This document shows positions 1-8,862 of a stretch of DNA of 9,495 nt, piece by piece. Where the stretch lies: the NCBI GenBank assembly GCA_003454835.1, contig DMTA01000211.1, forward strand, positions 581 to 10,075, written 5' to 3'. The first letter of the stretch is position 1. Every line of letters begins with the position of its first letter. The stretch comes from Achromobacter sp. Its GTDB lineage: Bacteria > Pseudomonadota > Gammaproteobacteria > Burkholderiales > Burkholderiaceae_B. The translations under genes were made by a program, and so were the position numbers. The notes beneath the pieces were generated by a model, which was not told the origin of the DNA, did not search any database, and saw nothing but the letters and a program-made list of their open reading frames with translations.

Positions 1-593
1 AGCCGTTCTCGTATGGCCGCCTGAGCCCGGCCGTGCAGCAGGCGCTGACGGATGCGCAGCCGCTGGCAGGCCGCCGCATTGCCGACAACGTCTCGCGCCT
101 GGCCACGCCGATCAACGGCTGGAACACGGTGCTGACCGGCATCGGCACCTACGGCACCGACTACACGCGCCGCGCCGCCATCGCCTACGCCGGCCTGGGC
201 GCGCCGACGCCGGAAGACGTGCTGTACCCGGTCACCGTGTCTGATTCGAAGGGCCGTCCGCTGGATTCGAACGAAGATTACGTACTGCACTTCGACAAGG
301 GCCAGTTGCCCCCGGCACAGCTCTGGTCGCTGCATGTCTACAACAGCAAGTACGGCTTCGCCGAAAATCCGGCCAATCGCTACGTGATCCGCAGCACCGA
401 CGGCCTGAAGTACAACGCCGACGGCTCGCTCGACATCTACGTCCAGCGCCGGGATCCGGGCGAGTCCAAGCGCGCCAACTGGGTCAGCACGCCGGCCGCC
501 GATGGTCCGTTCGTGCTCAGCATGCGTCTCTACGCGCCGCAGAACAGCGCCCTGGACGGGCAGTGGGCGCCGCCGCCGGTCAAGGAAGACTAA
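1..593 (+). CDS. DUF1254/DUF1214-family protein, 3' part only
   Basis: The reading frame is open from the left edge (first full codon at 3) to TAA at 591-593, so this is the C-terminal ~196 residues of a longer protein. A GTG at 33 is only an internal codon. The visible part matches the C-terminal DUF1214 domain: GTYGTDYTRRAA, then LDSNEDYVLHF, GQLPPAQLWSLHVYN, NPANRYVI, NADGSLDIYVQRRDPG and a closing MRLYAPQNSALDGQWAPPPV. In this family an N-terminal DUF1254 domain, often behind a signal peptide, precedes DUF1214; that part would lie upstream of the window. No enzymatic activity is established for the family as far as I know, so I assign none. The gene is followed directly by a hairpin and a terminator and has no evident link to ATP synthase. 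The family call is from recognised motifs; the rest is unknown. Confidence 0.85.
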   Translation, partial: PFSYGRLSPAVQQALTDAQPLAGRRIADNVSRLATPINGWNTVLTGIGTYGTDYTRRAAIAYAGLGAPTPEDVLYPVTVSDSKGRPLDSNEDYVLHFDKGQLPPAQLWSLHVYNSKYGFAENPANRYVIRSTDGLKYNADGSLDIYVQRRDPGESKRANWVSTPAADGPFVLSMRLYAPQNSALDGQWAPPPVKED

Positions 594-603
594 GGTCCGG
601 CAA

Positions 604-624
604 GCGCGTTCTTGATGAACGCGC
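604..624 (+). other. Small perfect hairpin just after the DUF1214 gene
   Basis: GCGCGTT (604-610) and AACGCGC (618-624) are perfectly complementary around a 7-nt loop. The stem starts 11 nt after the stop codon and precedes the terminator hairpin. It has no T-run of its own. It may protect the mRNA 3' end or act as a leaky first terminator; this role is inferred. Confidence 0.5.
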
Positions 625-641
625 ATCTGCAAAGCCCATCG

Positions 642-676
642 GGCGCGCGGTTTCAGTAATGGGCCGCGCGCCTTTT
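642..676 (+). terminator. Intrinsic terminator of the DUF1214 gene
   Basis: GGCGCGCGG (642-650) pairs perfectly with CCGCGCGCC (664-672) around a 13-nt loop, and TTTT follows at 673-676. This is a 9-bp, all-GC stem with a short T-run, typical of a Rho-independent terminator. It separates the upstream gene from the atp promoter region. Confidence 0.75.
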
Positions 677-787
677 CATATATGAGGCGCAAGCTGCGGG
701 ACTTGCCTTCACGCGCCGCTCGCTCGTCCCCAATTTTCACGCCGCAAGTCTGCGTTGTTGCCGCCTTACAAACGGCCGAAAGTTCAT

Positions 788-817
788 TTGCTAGGGTGCA
801 AAAAACCAAGCTATACT
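788..817 (+). promoter_or_regulatory. Putative sigma70 promoter of the atp operon
   Basis: TATACT at 812-817 matches the -10 consensus in 5 of 6 positions. TTGCTA at 788-793 matches the -35 consensus in 4 of 6, with an 18-bp spacer. The expected start would be near 824, giving a leader of about 80 nt before the atpI ATG at 904. The site lies downstream of the previous gene's terminator in the only AT-richer stretch before atpI. The rest of the 677-903 gap shows no ORF or operator I recognise. The motif match is seen; activity is inferred. Confidence 0.55.
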
Positions 818-892
818 CTGCGGGTTTGACGCTTGCGGGATAAGAACATGCGCCTAAAAAGGTGCGCCGTTTCCCTCAGGGCCAAGTTAAGC

Positions 893-899
893 GGGGAAG
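893..899 (+). promoter_or_regulatory. Ribosome binding site deciding the atpI start
   Basis: GGGGAAG ends 4 nt before ATG 904. The longer frame starting at GTG 862 has no such site, so ATG 904 is preferred; ATG 919 is a weaker alternative. Confidence 0.5.
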
Positions 900-903
900 T
901 TTG

Positions 904-1485
904 ATGCGGCAGAACACCATGCAGCAACAGCGGGGTCTGGGGCAGGGGCTTGGACAAGGCGCCCAGCAACATGCGCGGCAAGATGCCGGGCAGATTGCGG
1001 GAGAAGGTTCAAAATCCAGTCTGAAACCCGGTCTGAAGCCCAGTCTGGATCAGGATTTGATCGATCCGGACGTGGTGGAAGTTCTGGTACTCAGTGACGC
1101 GGATCGCGCGGCACTGAATGCACAAGCGAGCCGCGGGCTCTTGATGGCATTGGCGGCGCAAGGCGCCATGGGGCTCGCAGCAGCAGTAATAGCGGGGGTT
1201 GTCGGAGGGGCGGCGGCAGGTTGGTCGGCGCTGGCGGGGGCAGGAGCGTATTTCATACCCAATGCGTTGTTCGCATTGCGCCTGGCTGTCAGCGTTAGGG
1301 CCGGTAAGGCCAGTCCCTTTACCTTTCTCTCTGGTGAGTTGATCAAGTTGTTCGCAACGGCGTTGCTGTTGTGGCTGCTTTCGCGTGTGACGCACGACTG
1401 GCTTGTGTGGCCTGCCGCGTTGCTCGGTCTGATACTCACATTGAAAGGCTATCTCCTGCTTCTGATGTTCCGCAGGCTGTCTTAG
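904..1485 (+). CDS. atpI: ATP synthase accessory protein AtpI (subunit I)
   Basis: From ATG 904 this is 193 residues; the frame stays open up to GTG 862 (207 residues). Residues ~79-188 form the AtpI membrane domain with four predicted helices (about 79-101, 105-130, 145-160, 166-188) and the family hallmarks AYFIPNALFALRL (115-127) and SPFTFLSGELIKLFAT (137-152). AtpI is not part of the finished enzyme; in other bacteria it is implicated in c-ring assembly and Mg2+ handling. The first ~70 residues are unusual: polar, Gln/Gly-rich and built partly from short repeats (GLGQ twice, then SLKP-GLKP-SLDQ). This makes the protein longer than the ~130 residues common for the family. Codon use (GGG, GGA, AGT, TTG) is less biased than in the following atp genes, consistent with lower expression. 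It is the first gene of the operon, 82 nt before atpB. The family is certain; the exact start is not. Confidence 0.85.
   Translation: MRQNTMQQQRGLGQGLGQGAQQHARQDAGQIAGEGSKSSLKPGLKPSLDQDLIDPDVVEVLVLSDADRAALNAQASRGLLMALAAQGAMGLAAAVIAGVVGGAAAGWSALAGAGAYFIPNALFALRLAVSVRAGKASPFTFLSGELIKLFATALLLWLLSRVTHDWLVWPAALLGLILTLKGYLLLLMFRRLS
934..957 (+). repeat. In-frame 12-nt duplication in atpI (GLGQ x2)
   Basis: Two adjacent 12-nt units (934-945 and 946-957) both encode Gly-Leu-Gly-Gln, with several synonymous differences. They lie in the low-complexity N-terminus of AtpI. Confidence 0.5.
1016..1051 (+). repeat. Three tandem 12-nt repeats in atpI
   Basis: CCAGTCTGAAAC (1016-1027), CCGGTCTGAAGC (1028-1039) and CCAGTCTGGATC (1040-1051) are head-to-tail imperfect copies. 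They are in frame and encode SLKP-GLKP-SLDQ (residues 39-50 from ATG 904). Replication slippage here would change protein length in 4-residue steps without breaking the frame. Confidence 0.8.
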
Positions 1486-1561
1486 CGCCGAGTAAGTTGC
1501 GGCAAACGAAATCGTGGAATCGTCCGGTTCGCAAGGGCCGGGCATACAGCAAATAGGATAG

Positions 1562-2449
<888 letters not shown>

Positions 2450-2461
2450 TCCCCCGAATTT

Positions 2462-2489
2462 CCGGCGTCGGCCACCCGGCCGGCACCGG
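2462..2489 (+). promoter_or_regulatory. Strong RNA hairpin in the atpB-atpE spacer
   Basis: CCGGCGTCGGCC (2462-2473) faces GGCCGGCACCGG (2478-2489) across the 4-nt loop ACCC. Eleven of 12 positions pair (one G-U) with one C-A mismatch. It begins 12 nt after the atpB stop. No T-run follows, so a terminator is unlikely; an RNA processing or stability element protecting the atpE segment is an inference. Confidence 0.6.
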
Positions 2490-2492
2490 ATA

Positions 2493-2507
2493 GCAAGATT
2501 ATCTTGC
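2493..2507 (+). other. Second small hairpin before atpE
   Basis: GCAAGA (2493-2498) and TCTTGC (2502-2507) form a 6-bp stem with a 3-nt loop, 3 nt after the larger hairpin. Its role is unknown. Confidence 0.4.
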
Positions 2508-2518
2508 ATTGAGCTGTA

Positions 2519-2810
<292 letters not shown>

Positions 2811-2849
2811 GGCACCGCCCGCCGGCAAATAGGTGGGTCATGACGCTGG

Positions 2850-2878
2850 CGGCGATGAGAGCAACGGCTCCATCGCCG
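2850..2878 (+). promoter_or_regulatory. Strong RNA hairpin in the atpE-atpF spacer
   Basis: CGGCGATG (2850-2857) pairs with CATCGCCG (2871-2878), and after one bulged A the stem continues as GAGC (2859-2862) with GCTC (2867-2870) around the loop AACG. That makes 12 bp with one bulge, 39 nt after the atpE stop. There is no T-run, so a terminator is unlikely. Protection of the upstream atpE mRNA from 3' exonucleases is a reasonable inference. Confidence 0.6.
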
Positions 2879-2896
2879 ATCAGCAAAGTATCGAGT

Positions 2897-2931
2897 GCTC
2901 CGCGACGCCCCTTTCCGGGTGCGGTCGGAGC
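2897..2931 (+). other. Imperfect hairpin before the atpF ribosome binding site
   Basis: GCTCCG (2897-2902) pairs with CGGAGC (2926-2931), with an inner CCC/GGG pairing (2908-2910 with 2917-2919). It ends 11 nt before the atpF Shine-Dalgarno sequence and might modulate atpF access. Support is only from base pairing. Confidence 0.35.
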
Positions 2932-2942
2932 CGCAAGGTGTT

Positions 2943-2949
2943 AAAGGAA
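2943..2949 (+). promoter_or_regulatory. Ribosome binding site deciding the GTG start of atpF
   Basis: AAAGGAA ends 5 nt before GTG 2955. The longer frame from 2895 has no comparable site, and its extra residues do not resemble subunit b. Confidence 0.75.
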
Positions 2950-2954
2950 CGACC

Positions 2955-3425
2955 GTGAATCTGAACGCGACGATCATTTTCCAGATGCTCGTGTTCTTCG
3001 TTCTGGGCTGGTTCACGATGAAATTCGTGTGGCCTCCCCTGACGAAGGCGATGGACGAGCGCCGCCAAAAAATCGCCGACGGCCTGGCCGCCGCCGAGAA
3101 GGGCAAAGCCGACTTGGCTCAAGCCCAGGCGCGCGTCAGTCTGATCGAGGCTTCTGCCAAGTCCGAAAACCACGCACGCATCATCGAGGCCGAGAAGCAA
3201 GCCGCCTCCCTGATCGAGCAGGCCCGCCGCGAAGCGGAAGCCGAACGTGCCCGCATCGTGGCGCAAGCTGCCCAAGATGCCGCGCAGGAAGTCCAGCGCG
3301 CCCGCGAAGCGTTGCGCGACGACGTCGCCGCGCTGGCCGTCAAGGGTGCTGAACAGATCCTCAAGCGCGAGGTTGACGCCCGCGCACACGCCGAGCTGCT
3401 GAACCAGCTCCGCGCGCAGCTCTAA
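2955..3425 (+). CDS. atpF: ATP synthase Fo subunit b (peripheral stalk)
   Basis: From GTG 2955 the product is 156 residues, the same length as E. coli subunit b, and opens (V/M)NLNATIIFQ, closely matching E. coli MNLNATILGQ. An upstream start at 2895 would add 20 residues unlike the family. One N-terminal membrane helix (about 5-23) leads to the conserved MKFVWPPL (22-29). A long charged, Ala-rich coiled coil then runs to the C-terminus, including [29 protein letters not shown] and [16 protein letters not shown] dimer of b links the membrane subunit a to subunit delta and holds the alpha/beta ring still. The gene follows a 144-nt structured spacer after atpE and sits only 12 nt before atpH, suggesting coupled translation with the delta gene. 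Confidence 0.95.
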   Translation: MNLNATIIFQMLVFFVLGWFTMKFVWPPLTKAMDERRQKIADGLAAAEKGKADLAQAQARVSLIEASAKSENHARIIEAEKQAASLIEQARREAEAERARIVAQAAQDAAQEVQRAREALRDDVAALAVKGAEQILKREVDARAHAELLNQLRAQL

Positions 3426-3437
3426 TCCGGGACCGTC

Positions 3438-3977
3438 ATGGCTGAACTTTCCACTGTTGCCCGGCCCTACGCTGAAGCGCTCTTCAGCGCAGCGCGCGAC
3501 GACAAGGCCGGTTTGCCGGCGTGGGCCGACCTGGTCAGCGTAATGGCTCAGGTCGCCTCCAACCCCGACGTGCGCGAGGCCATGGCCGACCCGCGTCTGG
3601 GTGACAAGCAGCGCGTCGAACTGTTTACCGGCCTGATCAAGGCCGATTTTCCGCAGGCCGCCCGTAATTTCATCGAGCTGCTGGTCGAAAACGACCGGTT
3701 GCTGCTGCTGCCCGAGATCGCCTCGCAATTCGTCGCGCTGCGGAATCGTCACGAAGGCACGGCGCAGGCGGAAATCACCAGCGCGTTCGAGCTCAGCGAT
3801 GCCCAGGTCAAGGATCTGGTCGGCGCGCTCGAACAAAAATTCGGCCTCAAGCTCAAGCCCAGCGTTACCGTCGACCCGTCGTTGATCGGCGGCGTGCGCG
3901 TGGCCGTCGGCGACCAGGTGCTCGATACTTCCGTACAAGCCCAATTGGTCCGCATGCGCGATCAGCTCGCCGCTTAA
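3438..3977 (+). CDS. atpH: ATP synthase F1 subunit delta
   Basis: This 179-residue protein (E. coli delta has 177) caps the F1 head and joins it to the b-subunit stalk. The N-terminal helical domain starts [17 protein letters not shown] and includes [19 protein letters not shown]. The C-terminal signature is present at about 143-170 ([21 protein letters not shown]), with the family Gly pair at 151-152. The ribosome binding site is weak (CGGGA, 3428-3432), but the start lies 12 nt after the atpF stop, so translation is probably coupled to atpF. It is followed 28 nt later by atpA. No defects are visible. Confidence 0.96.
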   Translation: MAELSTVARPYAEALFSAARDDKAGLPAWADLVSVMAQVASNPDVREAMADPRLGDKQRVELFTGLIKADFPQAARNFIELLVENDRLLLLPEIASQFVALRNRHEGTAQAEITSAFELSDAQVKDLVGALEQKFGLKLKPSVTVDPSLIGGVRVAVGDQVLDTSVQAQLVRMRDQLAA

Positions 3978-4005
3978 GGCTACTAACAGGATTCCAGGAG
4001 TCAAT

Positions 4006-5547
4006 ATGCAACTCAATCCCTCCGAGATCAGCGAACTGCTCAAGAGCCGCATCGAGGGCCTGGGCGCTTCGGCTGATGTCCGTACTCAGGGCACCGTCGT
4101 GTCCGTGACCGACGGTATTACCCGCATCCACGGCTTGTCCGACGTGATGCAGGGCGAAATGCTCGAATTCCCCAACAACGTTTTCGGTCTGGCGCTCAAC
4201 CTCGAGCGTGATTCCGTCGGCGCCGTTATTCTGGGCGACTACACCGGCGTTTCCGAAGGCGACCAGGTCAAGACGACCGGCCGCATTCTGGAAGTTCCGG
4301 TCGGTCCGGAACTGAAAGGCCGCGTGGTCAACACGCTGGGCGAGCCCATCGATGGCAAGGGTCCGGTCAACGCCAAGGAAACCGACATCATCGAAAAAGT
4401 GGCGCCTGGCGTTATCGCCCGCCGCTCGGTGTCGCAGCCGCTGCAAACCGGCGTCAAGGCTATCGACTCGATGGTTCCCATCGGCCGCGGCCAGCGCGAA
4501 CTGATCATTGGCGACCGCCAGACCGGCAAGACCGCCGTGGCCGTCGACACGATCATCAGCCAGAAGGGCAAGGGCGTCACCTGCGTGTACGTCGCTATCG
4601 GCCAGAAGGCTTCGACGATCAACAACGTGGTTCGCAAGCTCGAAGAGCACGGCGCGATGGAATACACCATCGTCGTGGCCGCCTCGGCTTCCGACTCCGC
4701 CGCCATGCAGTACCTGGCCGCTTACGCCGGCTGCACGATGGGCGAATACTTCCGCGATCGTGGCGAAGACGCCCTGATCGTTTATGACGATCTGACCAAG
4801 CAAGCCTGGGCCTACCGCCAGGTCTCGCTGCTGCTGCGCCGTCCGCCGGGCCGCGAAGCCTACCCGGGCGACGTGTTCTACCTGCACTCGCGCCTGCTGG
4901 AACGTGCTGCTCGCGTCAACGAAGAGTACGTCGAGAAGTTCACCGAAGGCGCCGTCAAGGGCAAGACCGGCTCGCTGACCGCGCTGCCGATCATCGAAAC
5001 CCAGGCAGGCGACGTGTCGGCCTTCGTTCCGACCAACGTGATCTCGATCACCGACGGCCAGATCTTCCTGGAAACCGACCTGTTCAACGCCGGTGTCCGC
5101 CCCGCAATCAACGCCGGTATCTCGGTGTCGCGCGTCGGTGGCGCTGCCCAGACCAAGGTCGTCAAGAAGCTGTCCGGCGGTATCCGTACCGACTTGGCGC
5201 AGTACCGTGAACTGGCCGCCTTCGCGCAGTTCGCCTCCGACCTGGACGACGCCACCCGTCGCCAGCTCGAGCGCGGCAAGCGCGTCGTTGAACTGCTCAA
5301 GCAGCCGCAATACCAGCCGCTGCAAGTGTGGGAACTGGCCGTCACGCTGTACACGGTCAACAACGGCTACCTGGATGACGTGGACGTGGCCCAAGTGCTG
5401 TCGTTCGAGAAGTCGCTGAAGGATCAGCTCAAGAGCAAGCATGCTGCTCTGATCCAGCGCATCGAAGACACCAAGGAACTGTCCAAGGACGACGAGGCCG
5501 AACTGGCCGCCGCCGTTCAGGAATTCAAGAAGCACGGTGCTTTTTAA
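4006..5547 (+). CDS. atpA: ATP synthase F1 subunit alpha
   Basis: With 513 residues it equals E. coli alpha in length. It carries the non-catalytic nucleotide sites at the alpha/beta interfaces and regulates catalysis. The N-terminal beta-barrel domain is followed by the P-loop GDRQTGKT (169-176), Walker B LIVYDD (257-262, with D261), and the family signature [10 protein letters not shown] followed by the arginine finger R376 (E. coli alphaR376), which reaches into the beta catalytic site. The C-terminal helical domain includes [17 protein letters not shown] and ends FKKHGAF. CAGGAG (3995-4000) lies 5 nt before ATG 4006. Codons are strongly biased to GGC, CTG, CGC and AAG, as expected for a highly expressed gene. 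A 98-nt structured spacer separates it from atpG. Confidence 0.98.
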   Translation: MQLNPSEISELLKSRIEGLGASADVRTQGTVVSVTDGITRIHGLSDVMQGEMLEFPNNVFGLALNLERDSVGAVILGDYTGVSEGDQVKTTGRILEVPVGPELKGRVVNTLGEPIDGKGPVNAKETDIIEKVAPGVIARRSVSQPLQTGVKAIDSMVPIGRGQRELIIGDRQTGKTAVAVDTIISQKGKGVTCVYVAIGQKASTINNVVRKLEEHGAMEYTIVVAASASDSAAMQYLAAYAGCTMGEYFRDRGEDALIVYDDLTKQAWAYRQVSLLLRRPPGREAYPGDVFYLHSRLLERAARVNEEYVEKFTEGAVKGKTGSLTALPIIETQAGDVSAFVPTNVISITDGQIFLETDLFNAGVRPAINAGISVSRVGGAAQTKVVKKLSGGIRTDLAQYRELAAFAQFASDLDDATRRQLERGKRVVELLKQPQYQPLQVWELAVTLYTVNNGYLDDVDVAQVLSFEKSLKDQLKSKHAALIQRIEDTKELSKDDEAELAAAVQEFKKHGAF

Positions 5548-5553
5548 GAAAGT

Positions 5554-5586
5554 GATGGGTTAGGCGTCCCAGGCGCCTCACCCATC
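5554..5586 (+). promoter_or_regulatory. atpA-atpG spacer, alternative hairpin A
   Basis: GATGGGT (5554-5560) pairs with ACCCATC (5580-5586). After one mismatch AGGCG (5562-5566) pairs with CGCCT (5574-5578) around a 7-nt loop. It begins just after the atpA stop. Its 3' arm overlaps the 5' arm of hairpin B, so the two cannot form together. The role is inferred. Confidence 0.5.
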
Positions 5587-5607
5587 CTTCCCGGATGGTT
5601 GAGGCGC
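5573..5607 (+). promoter_or_regulatory. atpA-atpG spacer, hairpin B with possible closing helix
   Basis: The arms 5573-5587 (GCGCCTCACCCATCC) and 5593-5607 (GGATGGTTGAGGCGC) pair at 14 of 15 positions around the loop TTCCC; the only mismatch is C5581 with T5599. When B forms, GATGGGTT (5554-5561) is free to pair with AACCCATC (5614-5621), closing an outer 8-bp helix. No T-run follows, so termination is unlikely. It lies 28 nt before the atpG ribosome binding site. Confidence 0.6.
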
Positions 5608-5634
5608 GAGCGGAACCCATCGGCCAGTCTTCAC

Positions 5635-5640
5635 AGGAAA
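5635..5640 (+). promoter_or_regulatory. Ribosome binding site deciding the atpG start
   Basis: AGGAAA ends 5 nt before ATG 5646. The longer frame from ATG 5595 begins inside hairpin B and lacks a ribosome binding site. Confidence 0.7.
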
Positions 5641-5645
5641 GCGCA

Positions 5646-7995
<2,350 letters not shown>

Positions 7996-8004
7996 GGAAC
8001 CGAT

Positions 8005-8430
8005 ATGGCTACCCTGCATGTGGATGTGGTCAGCGCAGAGGAAGCGATCTTCACCGGCGAGGCGAAGTTCGTGGTTCTGCCTGGCGAGTCGGGTGAACTG
8101 GGCATTCTGCCCGGCCACACCCCGCTGATCTCGCGCATACGCCCCGGAACGGTCAAGATCGTTCGTGCCGACCAAGGCGAGGAAAACATCTTCGTCGCCG
8201 GGGGTATCCTGGAAGTTCAGCCGGGCAGCGTGACGGTCCTGGCCGACACGGCTATCCGTGCCGCCGACCTCGACGAAGCCCGCGCCCTGGAAGCGCGCCA
8301 GAAGGCCGAACTGGCCCTGGCCAACGCCAAGGACAAGGCTGACATCGCTGTCGTCGAAGCCGAGCTCGCCATGCTGGCTGCGCAAGCCATCGCGGCGCGC
8401 AAGCTGCGCCAAGGCGGCCGCTCGCACTAA
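8005..8430 (+). CDS. atpC: ATP synthase F1 subunit epsilon
   Basis: This 141-residue protein (E. coli epsilon has 139) joins gamma to the c ring and can inhibit ATP hydrolysis. The N-terminal beta-sandwich (about 1-84) carries [11 protein letters not shown] (31-41) and [16 protein letters not shown] (66-81). The C-terminal Ala-rich helical hairpin (about 86-134, [18 protein letters not shown] onward) is complete, so the mobile inhibitory domain is present. The start is 9 nt after atpD; the atpD stop is part of the TAAGGAA ribosome binding site (7993-7999), so translation is likely coupled. It is the last gene of the operon, with a strong terminator 39 nt downstream. Confidence 0.97.
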   Translation: MATLHVDVVSAEEAIFTGEAKFVVLPGESGELGILPGHTPLISRIRPGTVKIVRADQGEENIFVAGGILEVQPGSVTVLADTAIRAADLDEARALEARQKAELALANAKDKADIAVVEAELAMLAAQAIAARKLRQGGRSH

Positions 8431-8468
8431 GCGGCAATGCGGTTTCCGGGCTTGTCCCGGATTACAAG

Positions 8469-8493
8469 AAAGCGGCCCCCGGGCCGCTTTTTT
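8469..8493 (+). terminator. Intrinsic terminator of the atp operon
   Basis: AGCGGCC (8471-8477) pairs with GGCCGCT (8482-8488) around a 4-nt loop, and the stem can extend by A-T pairs into the flanking A's and T's. Six T's (8488-8493) follow. This is a classic Rho-independent terminator. Confidence 0.93.
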
Positions 8494-8511
8494 CATTCCT
8501 GTTTATTGCAG

Positions 8512-8524
8512 GGGGTCTGACGCC
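8512..8524. repeat. Degenerate relic of the GGTGTCTGACACC dyad
   Basis: GGGGTCTGACGCC differs from the dyad of the array downstream at only two positions. It lies 39 bp before the first full dyad and may be a decayed copy; chance cannot be excluded. Confidence 0.35.
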
Positions 8525-8544
8525 TGAATGAGTCCGATATTTTC

Positions 8545-8686
8545 AAGCAAGGTGTCTGACACCCGCTGAGACGCTGCCCCAGTAAGCAAGGTGTCTGGTA
8601 AGCAAGATGTCTGACACCCGTTTCGACGCTGCCCCAGTAAGCATGGTGTCTGATAAGCAAGGTGTCTGACACCCGTTTAGACGCTG
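8545..8686. repeat. 55-bp tandem repeat array with GGTGTCTGACACC dyads
   Basis: Units start at 8545, 8600 and 8655 (about 2.6 copies, period 55). Each unit has a 39-bp part A beginning AAGCAAGGTGTCTGACACCC and ending GACGCTGCCCCAGT, then a 16-bp part B that repeats only the left half (AAGCAAGGTGTCTGGT). The full dyads fall at 8551-8563, 8606-8618 (one mismatch) and 8661-8673; each is GGTGTC and GACACC around a central T. Extra half-sites fall at 8590-8595 and 8645-8650. The repeat sits in a gene-free stretch after the operon terminator. The period is not a multiple of 3, so it is not coding. It resembles intergenic repeat families of proteobacteria; I cannot name the family. Confidence 0.9.
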
Positions 8687-8731
8687 CTGCAAGCTGTTGA
8701 ACGTCTCCCCTGGGTGTCACAGACACCTTGC
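8657..8731. repeat. Inverted copy closing the array; 75-nt imperfect hairpin
   Basis: The third repeat unit and an inverted copy form a long stem. GCAAGGTGTCTG (8657-8668) pairs with CAGACACCTTGC (8720-8731), ACACCC (8669-8674) with GGGTGT (8712-8717), and AGACG (8679-8683) with CGTCT (8702-8706), leaving an 18-nt loop. That is 23 bp interrupted by a 2-nt bulge and one internal loop. The inverted copy is also complementary to the first unit, so 8547-8731 has inverted ends like a small MITE or REPIN-type element. No transposase lies nearby. Confidence 0.75.
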
Positions 8732-8749
8732 CAGCCCGCGCAAACATAC

Positions 8750-8780
8750 GCCGCCCCACGGCGCCTCGCCCTGTGGCGGC
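8750..8780. other. Weak GC hairpin in the gap before the last gene
   Basis: GCCGCC (8750-8755) pairs with GGCGGC (8775-8780). No T-run follows. The rest of 8732-8862 shows no promoter, ORF or repeat I can support. Confidence 0.3.
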
Positions 8781-8862
8781 CTACCGCAATGCGTTCACTA
8801 CGAATAGTCGGCAGGGGTCTGCAACAGTAGCCTTCAGTTTTTGCGATGCAAACGAGGAAGGC

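Noticed and set aside
826..831. TTGACG as an alternative -35 box for atpI
   Set aside because: A good -35 match, but no -10-like sequence lies 16-18 bp downstream.
2462..2489. Intrinsic terminator between atpB and atpE
   Set aside because: The stem is strong, but the T-rich stretch starts 30 nt later rather than directly after it, and termination here would remove most of an essential operon.
3865..5535. Long minus-strand ORF (556 codons) opposite atpA
   Set aside because: It lies in register with a highly biased, GC-rich atpA gene, where antisense frames stay open by codon composition. It has low-complexity, Gly/Asp/Val-rich content, no recognisable domain and no ribosome binding site.
5595..5645. 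Upstream ATG start for atpG
   Set aside because: It begins inside a stable hairpin, lacks a ribosome binding site, and adds 17 residues unlike gamma subunits.
8545..8731. Possible CRISPR array
   Set aside because: The sequence between dyads is itself repeated, so there are no unique spacers, and one copy is inverted. No cas genes are nearby.
8493..8759. Minus-strand ORF across the 55-bp repeats
   Set aside because: It is made almost entirely of the repeat array. The 55-bp period shifts frame each unit, so the repeated peptides differ by frame, which argues against coding.
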